A DNA stretch of 10,974 nucleotides from Candidatus Roizmanbacteria bacterium CG_4_10_14_0_2_um_filter_36_35. Lineage in GTDB: Bacteria; Patescibacteriota; Microgenomatia; UBA1406; GWC2-37-13. The DNA lies in contig PFOE01000035.1 of the NCBI GenBank assembly GCA_002792355.1, positions 1-10,974 of the forward strand. Reading direction: 5' to 3'. Of this stretch, positions 6,397 to 10,974 are shown one piece after another. The translations under genes and the position numbers were made by a program. The notes beneath the pieces are model-generated. The model did not search any database and was not told the origin of the DNA. It saw only the letters and a list, made by a program, of their open reading frames with translations. Every line of letters starts with the position of its first letter. The first letter of the stretch is position 1.

Positions 6397-6708
6397 ATGA
6401 GTAAAAAATTATACGTAGGCAATCTTTTGTACGAAGTGACTGATGAGGACCTGAAGACTCATTTTTCAACCGCTGGAACAGTTGTTTCAGCAACTGTCAT
6501 CAGATTTAGAGACACCGGACGCTCCAAAGGTTTTGGATTTGTCGAGATGACGACTGAAGAAGAAGCGAAAAAGGCCATTGATAGTTTAAACGGTCAGGAC
6601 TATAAAGGTAGAAAATTAGTCGTCTCTGAAGCTAGGCCACCACGAGAAAATCGTTTTCCACCTCAAGGTGAAGCGGCTCCAGTTGAACCAGCACAGCAAC
6701 CAGAGTAA
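6397..6708 (+). CDS. RRM-domain RNA-binding protein
   Basis: A 103-residue protein consisting of one RNA recognition motif and a short tail. RNP2 is LYVGNL (residues 5-10) and RNP1 is KGFGFVEM (44-51). The remaining RRM elements follow in order: helix 1 TDEDLKTHFSTAG, a basic loop RFRDTGRSKG, helix 2 EEEAKKAIDSLNG, and the last strand GRKLVVSEA. The tail (about 80-103) is rich in Pro, Gln and Glu, not the Gly-rich tail of cyanobacterial Rbp proteins. Such single-RRM proteins bind single-stranded RNA; in cyanobacteria many are cold-induced. The gene has its own strong promoter, a long leader, and a good Shine-Dalgarno site 6 nt before ATG, suggesting high or regulated expression. The family call is secure; the RNA targets are unknown. 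Confidence 0.95.
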   Translation: MSKKLYVGNLLYEVTDEDLKTHFSTAGTVVSATVIRFRDTGRSKGFGFVEMTTEEEAKKAIDSLNGQDYKGRKLVVSEARPPRENRFPPQGEAAPVEPAQQPE

Positions 6709-6724
6709 TAAAAATTATTATTTT
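6706..6724 (+). terminator. Weak AT-only hairpin with T tract
   Basis: TAATAA (6706-6711), a three-A loop, and TTATTA (6715-6720) are followed by TTTT. The stem has no G-C pair and overlaps the RRM stop codon, so it is at best a weak intrinsic terminator. Confidence 0.25.
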
Positions 6725-6732
6725 GGTATAGT
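6724..6732 (+). promoter_or_regulatory. Extended -10 promoter candidate for the antiporter gene
   Basis: TGG followed by TATAGT (6727-6732) gives an extended -10 element 9 nt before ATG 6742. No -35 box is apparent. Transcription would start 2-4 nt before the ATG, almost leaderless. Confidence 0.4.
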
Positions 6733-6741
6733 GAAAGTAAG

Positions 6742-7668
6742 ATGGTTTTTTTTAAGATATTTTTTTACTTGGTTTCTTTCCTCATTCTCTGGTATTGTTC
6801 AGGAATAATTATCCGGTCGGTTGATCGTTTTGCCCACCGGTTAAAACTGTCTTCTTTTGCAGTCTCTTTTTTTGTCCTGGGAATTTTAACTTCAGTTCCA
6901 GAGTTTAGCGTCGGCATTAACTCAATTATCAATAAAACCCCTGATGTTTTTGTCGGGAACTTATTAGGATCATCCTTAGTTCTTTTTATTTTTGTCATTC
7001 CTCTTCTGGCAGTTTTTGGCGGTGGAGTAAAGATGGTTCATTAGCTGACTGAACAGGACATGATCTTTGCCCTTTTAGTGGTTGCCGCACCGGTTTTTTT
7101 GATCGCTGACAATGTTTTAACGCGGACAGAGAGCGTCTTTCTCATCCTTATTTATGTGATTCTTTTTTATTTTATTGAAAAGAAAAAAGGTTTGCTTGAA
7201 GTAAACAAAGAAAAAAAACATCTCAAGGAAAAGCATTTGCTGGAAGAATCTTTGGAATTTATTCTGGCGACTGTCATTACTTTTTTAGCCAGTAGGTTTA
7301 TTGTCAATACAACCGTTGATTTGGCAGAATATTTTAAGGTTTCTTCATTTATGATCAGCGTCGTTTTTCTTTCTATTGGTACCAATATTCCGGAAATTTC
7401 TTTGGCAATAAGGTCGATATTAATGGGAAAAAAAGAAGTAGCATTGGGTGACTATCTCGGGTCGGCAGCTGCCAACACCTTATTTTTTGGAATTTTTACT
7501 TTATTAAACGGAGCCAGAATTAATATTAGCAGCTATTCGTTACGGACGTTAATTATTACTTTGTTTGGTCTAGGAGTTTTTTATCTTTTTTCCCAGTCGA
7601 AAAAAGAAATCTCTCAAAAAGAAGGCAAGGTTCTACTTTTAATCTACTTATTATTTATCGTCTCGTAA
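6742..7668 (+). pseudogene. Sodium/calcium-exchanger-family (CaCA) membrane protein interrupted by in-frame UAG
   Basis: Two stretches in the same frame, 6742-7041 and 7045-7668, are separated only by a TAG at 7042-7044. Read through, they give 308 residues, the usual size of bacterial CaCA antiporters. The first half holds the alpha-1 repeat (GILTSVPEFSVGINS, then GNLLGSS) and the second the alpha-2 repeat (SIGTNIPEISLAIRS, then GDYLGSAAANT), each flanked by membrane helices. The family exchanges Ca2+ or another cation for Na+ or H+. The second Asn of the usual GNxxGSN motif is Ser in alpha-1, and GN has become GD in alpha-2, so ion specificity may differ. One change, CAG to TAG, would explain the break. 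An ATG at 7060 cannot rescue function alone, as half the transport core would be missing. It converges with nadE, 3 nt away. Confidence 0.7.
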
Positions 7669-7671
7669 ATC

Positions 7672-8571
7672 TTATTTCCTTAACCCCCATCTGTCATTCC
7701 GAGTCCCGCTGAGTGGGACGAGGAATCCCTGCCTGCCGGCAGCCAGGTAGCGAAGCGTAAAAAGAGAGTACGGAGTTTCCTGCTTGAATTGATTACCTAA
7801 GAAACGTTTGATTATTTTTTCTACGTTTTTAAAACCCAATCTCTTAATTTCTTTAGTCGCTATTTTTTTATCAAAATATAGATACAAGACCTGATCTGCT
7901 TCTTCGTAAGTAAAGCCAAACTCGCCTTCGTCAGTTTGTCCTTTCCAGAGGTCGGCAGTAGGTGGTTGATCAATGATTTTTTTGGTAACTTTTAAATATT
8001 TAGCTAATTGATAAATTTGCGTTTTATAAAGATGAGTGACCGGTTCGATATCACTGGCGGCGTCGCCAAAGCGCGTGAAATACCCTAAAAGTCTTTCCGA
8101 TTTATTTTCTGTACCACAGACTAAAGCATTGTGTTTTTTAGCCAAGTCAAAGAGAATAATCATGCGGACGCGTGCCATAATGTTGCCGAGACTAATTTTT
8201 TGATTCATTGGTAAAAGCGAAGACACCTGTTTTTTAGTCAATGACTTGGGGGACCCCCCTTTAGGGGGTGAAGTCGACGAAAAAACACGGTGTCGAGCTT
8301 CATTTTCTGCGTCAAAAAATTTCGGTATCGAGCCTCCTAAATTATTTAATTGATTAATAATAGGTCTAATTAAAGATATAGGTAAATTAACTCCGATAAT
8401 ATTTTCCGGTTTATAGGCTTTTTTCAAAAGACAATAGACTGTAGTTGAGTCGATTCCGCCTGATAGCCCGATGACGACTTTGTTGATTCCAGTTTTTTTC
8501 TGGATTTTTTTTAGAAACGTAGTGATTTTTTTAACTTCTTGTTCGGGATTAATAGAAAGGGATATTTGCAT
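7672..8571 (-). CDS. nadE: Ammonia-dependent NAD synthetase
   Basis: NadE makes NAD from deamido-NAD, ATP and ammonia in the cytoplasm. The P-loop SGGIDST is at residues 37-43, GNIMARVRM at 129-137, GTENKSE at 153-159, GYFTRFGDAASD at 163-174, LYKTQIYQLAKYL at 181-193, and the PPTADLW...GQTDE substrate loop at 203-215. No glutaminase domain is fused, so ammonia or a separate amidotransferase must supply nitrogen. Two parts look foreign. Residues ~98-110 (SSTSPPKGGSPKS) are encoded by a palindrome. The last ~27 residues, ending in SGTRNDRWGLRK, are encoded by another repeat that replaces the usual C-terminal end. It is divergent from the NMN/PPAT/DPCK fusion, whose first domain would supply its substrate. 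TATACT (8583-8578) lies 6 nt before the ATG, suggesting leaderless transcription. Confidence 0.93.
   Translation of the reverse strand: MQISLSINPEQEVKKITTFLKKIQKKTGINKVVIGLSGGIDSTTVYCLLKKAYKPENIIGVNLPISLIRPIINQLNNLGGSIPKFFDAENEARHRVFSSTSPPKGGSPKSLTKKQVSSLLPMNQKISLGNIMARVRMIILFDLAKKHNALVCGTENKSERLLGYFTRFGDAASDIEPVTHLYKTQIYQLAKYLKVTKKIIDQPPTADLWKGQTDEGEFGFTYEEADQVLYLYFDKKIATKEIKRLGFKNVEKIIKRFLGNQFKQETPYSLFTLRYLAAGRQGFLVPLSGTRNDRWGLRK
7693..7755. repeat. Compound palindromic repeat forming the 3' end of nadE
   Basis: ATTCC-GA-GTCCC (7696-7707) pairs with GGGAC-GA-GGAAT (7715-7726) around a 7-nt loop, and the perfect palindrome CTGCCGGCAG lies at 7733-7742. The composition is much more GC-rich than its surroundings. 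The unit lies inside the nadE reading frame and supplies its C-terminal residues. A partial copy of the CTGCCGGCAG part occurs at 9821-9836 in the fusion gene. Confidence 0.7.
8243..8275. repeat. Palindromic repeat inside nadE
   Basis: GACTT (8243-8247) pairs with AAGTC (8271-8275), and ACCCCC (8253-8258) with GGGGGT (8264-8269). The G/C-only runs contrast sharply with the AT-rich gene. It stays in frame and encodes SPPKGGSPK on the minus strand, in a region just before the conserved GNIMAR motif where family members normally have a surface loop. Confidence 0.65.
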
Positions 8572-8577
8572 AAATAT

Positions 8578-8606
8578 AGTATACTATTAAAGTAAAAAAA
8601 TTTCTA
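8578..8606 (-). promoter_or_regulatory. Predicted leaderless promoter of nadE
   Basis: On the minus strand TAGAAA (8606-8601, four of six -35 positions) is followed after 17 nt by TATACT (8583-8578). The -10 ends 6 nt before the ATG, so the transcript should begin at or next to the start codon. Confidence 0.45.
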
Positions 8607-8611
8607 ATTTC

Positions 8612-8722
8612 TAATTGACCTAATTAACCTAAAGAATATCCAAGTACCAAATCCCAAATTGGTAATTGATCATTGAGTATTATTTATATCAATTAGAATA
8701 ATTAGAATAATTAGGTCAATTA
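8612..8722. promoter_or_regulatory. Divergent regulatory region: 15-bp perfect inverted repeat abutting the fusion-gene start
   Basis: TAATTGACCTAATTA at 8612-8626 is the exact reverse complement of 8708-8722, which ends directly before ATG 8723. The right arm also contains the only Shine-Dalgarno-like bases (TTAGGT, 8711-8716). Three 9-nt tandem units, AATTAGAAT twice and then AATTAGGTC, fill 8691-8717. In RNA the two arms could pair and hide the ribosome-binding site; as DNA they could bind a dimeric regulator shared by nadE and the fusion. Both are inferences. No clear promoter for the fusion gene could be picked among the AT-rich options. Confidence 0.4.
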
Positions 8723-10273
8723 ATGAAATATCACATCGCCTTACTCGTTGGTCGTTTTCAGCCTTTTCACAAAGGTCATCTTTATCTCGTGAAGAAAGCT
8801 TTACAGGAAGCGGAAAAACTCGTTATTGGCATTGGTAGCGCCAATATTAGTGATGAAAATAATCCATTAGACTATGAAATAAGACGAAAAATCATCAAAG
8901 CCGTTGCTTACAAAGAAAAAATCGAAGATAGAGTGATAAAAATTGCCGCCTTAGAAGATTTTTTTAATGATAAAAAATGGCTAAACAATGTCAAAAAGCA
9001 GGTGGGAGAATTTGACTTGGTTGTTGGTAACAATGAGTGGACCAATAAAATAATGGAAAAAGCCGGCTACCCTGTTAAACGTTTTCCATATTATAAACGG
9101 TTTCTTTATGAAGGTTGGCGAATAAGAAAACTTGTTAAAGAAGGAAAAAAATGGCAGGACAGAGTTCCGGATTATTTAATTAAATTGTTCTCGACTTCGC
9201 TAGAACAGTATTCTTCGAGCGAACGAAGTGAGTCGAGAAGAAATAGATTTAAACACGTAGTTCTTGGTGGGACCTTTGACCATTTTCACAAAGGCCATCA
9301 GGCAATGATAGACAAAGCATTTCAGATTGGTAAAAAAATCACCATCGGAATCGCAACAAAAAAACTTTATCAAAATAAGCTGTTAAATGAAACCGTCGAA
9401 CCCTTTGAGACAAGAAAAAGAAACCTGTTAACATATATTTTTAACAAGTTTTCCCACGATCGTGTCAAAACTCGTTCTTTTTCAGAATTCACGGGTGGTG
9501 CCGACAAAAATAAAAACATCGATGTAATAATTGTCTCCCGTTTAAGCTATCTCAATGCTCTGAAAATTAATAAATTGAGAGAAAGAAATGATCTTAAACC
9601 ATTAAGGACAGTTATTGTTAAAGACGTTTTAGCAGACGATGGTAAATTATTGTCATCGGAGAGAATTCGAGCGGGAGAAATAAATCGAGAAGGAAAAGTT
9701 TATTTGGATTGTTTCAAAAAAACATTGATTTTGCCGGAAAATTTACGGGAAGAATTGAGAAAACCGTTGGGGAAAGTTTTTAAAACAACCCAACAAATTG
9801 TAGGGGCGATTTTTACCATGCCTACCGGCAGGCAGGAATCGCCCAAAAAACCAACAATAATAATTGCAGTTGGGGATATTATTGTTGATTCTTTATTAAA
9901 AGAGGGAATTAGACCAGATATTAAGATTATTGATTTCCGGTCGCGACGTAAACCATTGAAAACGACGGAGCCTGTCTTGGGTTCAAAAAAAATTTTTCCT
10001 TTCTCCTCGACACCCGTCTTCAATAAACCTGGTACTATTGATTTAAAAACCGCGAAAAAATTAAAAGAATTAATTCAAAAAGCCATCTTTAAAAAGCAAA
10101 AATCTTGGTTAGTGATTGACGGCGAAGAGGATTTATTAGCTCTTCCTTCGATTTTATTCGCTCCTTTGGGTTCTTTAGTCTTATACGGCCATTGGCAGTT
10201 AGGAGTGATCGGAATCGAGGTGACAGAAGAGTCAAAAAATATGGTTTTAAAAATTATTAACAAATTTAATTGA
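8723..10273 (+). CDS. Three-domain fusion: archaeal-type NMN adenylyltransferase, phosphopantetheine adenylyltransferase, GTP-dependent dephospho-CoA kinase
   Basis: A 516-residue protein with three archaeal-type domains in tandem. Domain 1 (1-~160) is NadM-like: GRFQPFHKGH (10-19) with the HxGH motif, then GWRIRKL in place of the usual SGTxIR and WQDRVPDYL; it adenylates NMN or NaMN. Domain 2 (~176-335) is an archaeal-type PPAT (COG1019-like): LGGTFDHFHKGH (181-192) and SSERIR (311-316); it makes dephospho-CoA from 4'-phosphopantetheine. Domain 3 (~337-516) is DUF359, the GTP-dependent dephospho-CoA kinase of archaea: VGD (383-385), PDIKIIDFRSRR (398-409), GEEDLL (467-472) and a LYGHWQLGVI segment. 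The order would hand the PPAT product directly to the kinase. The linker between domains 1 and 2 and the start of domain 3 contain palindrome-derived residues. Nearby NadE uses the product of domain 1. Each domain call is by motif; activity of all three is inferred. Confidence 0.88.
   Translation: MKYHIALLVGRFQPFHKGHLYLVKKALQEAEKLVIGIGSANISDENNPLDYEIRRKIIKAVAYKEKIEDRVIKIAALEDFFNDKKWLNNVKKQVGEFDLVVGNNEWTNKIMEKAGYPVKRFPYYKRFLYEGWRIRKLVKEGKKWQDRVPDYLIKLFSTSLEQYSSSERSESRRNRFKHVVLGGTFDHFHKGHQAMIDKAFQIGKKITIGIATKKLYQNKLLNETVEPFETRKRNLLTYIFNKFSHDRVKTRSFSEFTGGADKNKNIDVIIVSRLSYLNALKINKLRERNDLKPLRTVIVKDVLADDGKLLSSERIRAGEINREGKVYLDCFKKTLILPENLREELRKPLGKVFKTTQQIVGAIFTMPTGRQESPKKPTIIIAVGDIIVDSLLKEGIRPDIKIIDFRSRRKPLKTTEPVLGSKKIFPFSSTPVFNKPGTIDLKTAKKLKELIQKAIFKKQKSWLVIDGEEDLLALPSILFAPLGSLVLYGHWQLGVIGIEVTEESKNMVLKIINKFN
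9188..9239. repeat. Palindromic repeat encoding the linker between domains 1 and 2 of the fusion
   Basis: TTCTCGAC (9188-9195) pairs with GTCGAGAA (9232-9239), and ACTTCG (9194-9199) with CGAAGT (9224-9229). An inner TTCGAGCGAACGAA is partly self-complementary. In frame it encodes FSTSLEQYSSSERSES, low-complexity sequence exactly between two compact domains. Confidence 0.65.
9804..9844. repeat. Palindromic repeat in the DPCK domain of the fusion
   Basis: GGGCGATT (9804-9811) pairs perfectly with AATCGCCC (9837-9844). Between them lies CCTACCGGCAGGCAGG (9821-9836), a near copy of the CTGCCGGCAG palindrome at 7733-7742. It encodes GAIFTMPTGRQESP at the start of the third domain, before the conserved VGD strand, and keeps the frame. 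Confidence 0.6.
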
Positions 10274-10298
10274 CTTTTGACTGATTATTTTTTAAAGT
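10270..10298 (+). promoter_or_regulatory. Possible leaderless promoter of the DUF1599-like gene
   Basis: TTGACT (10270-10275) and TAAAGT (10293-10298) are spaced by 17 nt, and the -10 ends 5 nt before ATG 10304. The -10 matches only four of six positions, so the call is tentative. Confidence 0.35.
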
Positions 10299-10303
10299 TA
10301 AAT

Positions 10304-10624
10304 ATGTCAGACCCAAAATATTTAGACGAAGCTTTTAAAAAGGTAACAAAGCAAACCCTGGAGACTTTTTTAAAAAAACACAAAGATTACGGTAAAGGAA
10401 ATATTTTAGATATGGGGGAATTGGGGATTGCTTTTCGGATTTCGGAAAAATTTAATCGGATCAAACATCTTCTCATGAACGGGAATAAACCAAGCAACGA
10501 GTCGATTGAAGACTCTTGGATTGATATCGCGGTCTACGCTATTATCGCCGTCCTTCTTAAAAGGGGGTGGTTTCAGAAGCTTAATGTTAAAAAAAATGGA
10601 AAAATATCAACCGGCACAGTTTGA
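10304..10624 (+). CDS. DUF1599/MazG-like all-alpha protein
   Basis: A 106-residue, probably all-helical protein; I chose ATG 10304 over the TTG at 10277, which would add nine residues. The pattern KDYGKGNIL (27-35), ISEKFNRIKHL (46-56), NESIEDSWIDIAVYAIIAV (65-83) resembles the DUF1599 family (nucleotide modification associated domain 1), related to MazG-like nucleoside triphosphate pyrophosphohydrolases. In these, acidic residues on the helices (here E48, E66, E69, D70 and D74) bind metal. A role in nucleotide metabolism or nucleotide-pool cleaning is therefore likely but not shown. It lies 30 nt after the fusion gene in the same reading frame, separated by one UGA, and its 3' end overlaps the start of leuS by 41 nt, suggesting coupled translation. 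Confidence 0.65.
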   Translation: MSDPKYLDEAFKKVTKQTLETFLKKHKDYGKGNILDMGELGIAFRISEKFNRIKHLLMNGNKPSNESIEDSWIDIAVYAIIAVLLKRGWFQKLNVKKNGKISTGTV

Positions 10625-10974
10625 GAAAAAATGGACAGAAGAGTGGAAAAACAAGAAATTAAATGTTTTCGATCCAGACTCAAAGAAAAAGAAATACTAT
10701 GTTTTGGTCGAGTGGCCCTACACTTCAGGCGACTTACATATCGGTCACTGGTTCACCTTTACCATACCTGATGTTTTATCACGATATAAAAGAATGAATG
10801 ACTGGAATGTTTTTTTCCCGATGGGTTATGATGCTTTTGGACTGCCGGCGGAAAATGCCGCCATTCAACACAAAGTCCATCCTCAAGACTGGACGATGAA
10901 GAATATTAAAACAATGACCGACCAGTTTCAGACGATGGGGACGATGATCGACTGGGATTGGATGACGGTTACCT
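10584..10974 (+). CDS. leuS: Leucyl-tRNA synthetase, N-terminal part (runs off the window)
   Basis: A class I aminoacyl-tRNA synthetase that charges tRNA-Leu. Counting from the ATG at 10596, MEKYQPAQFEKKW is the typical LeuRS beginning. GDLHIGHW (45-52) carries the HIGH signature, and GYDAFGLPAENAAI follows, which is characteristic of bacterial LeuRS. The frame stays open to the last base. A second ATG at 10584 adds MLKK and is 13 nt from AAGGGGGTGG (10561-10570), a good Shine-Dalgarno match, so I list 10584; 10596 is the alternative. The start lies inside the preceding DUF1599-like gene in another frame. Confidence 0.93.
   Translation, partial: MLKKMEKYQPAQFEKKWTEEWKNKKLNVFDPDSKKKKYYVLVEWPYTSGDLHIGHWFTFTIPDVLSRYKRMNDWNVFFPMGYDAFGLPAENAAIQHKVHPQDWTMKNIKTMTDQFQTMGTMIDWDWMTVT

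Noticed and set aside
7696..7726. GC-rich hairpin between the convergent genes considered as a bidirectional terminator
   Set aside because: No T tract follows on either strand and it lies within the nadE coding sequence; a repeat element explains it better.
8691..8717. Tandem 9-nt units considered as a CRISPR array
   Set aside because: The units are adjacent without spacers, far too short for CRISPR repeats, and no cas genes are present.
9700..10263. Minus-strand open frames within the fusion gene
   Set aside because: They lie opposite conserved DUF359 motifs and have no plausible start signals.

Overview
The window looks like a piece of a small-genome candidate-phyla-radiation (Patescibacteria) bacterium, most likely of the Microgenomates type. 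This is an inference from several traits: AT-rich sequence, compact genes mostly without Shine-Dalgarno sites, archaeal-type coenzyme genes (an NMN adenylyltransferase / phosphopantetheine adenylyltransferase / GTP-dependent dephospho-CoA kinase fusion), the tail of an archaeal-type tyrosyl-tRNA synthetase, and short palindromic repeats both between and inside genes. UGA is a normal stop here: it ends four genes (3720, 4937, 10273, 10624).

Layout. (1) Positions 1-2850 hold the 3' part of a very large, probably exported protein. It has a cysteine-rich N-terminal segment with the cysteine spacing of a clip domain, a long Ala/Gly/Thr-rich middle, and a C-terminal, partly degenerate metallophosphoesterase domain. 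(2) Positions 2911-4057 hold one unknown soluble protein and two overlapping-style small membrane proteins. (3) Positions 4058-4186 hold the last ~40 codons of an archaeal-type tyrS, apparently a remnant. (4) Positions 4272-5563 hold a two-gene cassette resembling the AbiEi/AbiEii type IV toxin-antitoxin family, with a consensus promoter overlapped by a perfect inverted repeat. (5) Positions 5688-6149 encode a small membrane protein whose frame is broken by a UGA at codon 12. (6) Positions 6397-6708 encode an RRM RNA-binding protein behind a strong promoter and a long leader. (7) Positions 6742-7668 encode a sodium/calcium-exchanger-family protein whose frame is broken by one UAG. (8) Positions 7672-8571 (minus strand) encode NadE, divergent from the 8723-10273 fusion. 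(9) Positions 10304-10624 encode a DUF1599/MazG-like protein, overlapping the start of leuS, which runs off the window.

The most coherent biology lies at 7672-10273. The last two steps of NAD synthesis (adenylyl transfer, amidation) and the last two steps of CoA synthesis (PPAT, dephospho-CoA kinase) sit in two divergent genes, and three of the four activities are predicted on one polypeptide. Both genes carry in-frame palindromic repeat insertions that have become protein sequence. A second theme is transcription: several -10 boxes lie only 5-9 nt upstream of the start codon, suggesting leaderless mRNAs.

All functional calls rest on reading motifs by eye; no database search was run.
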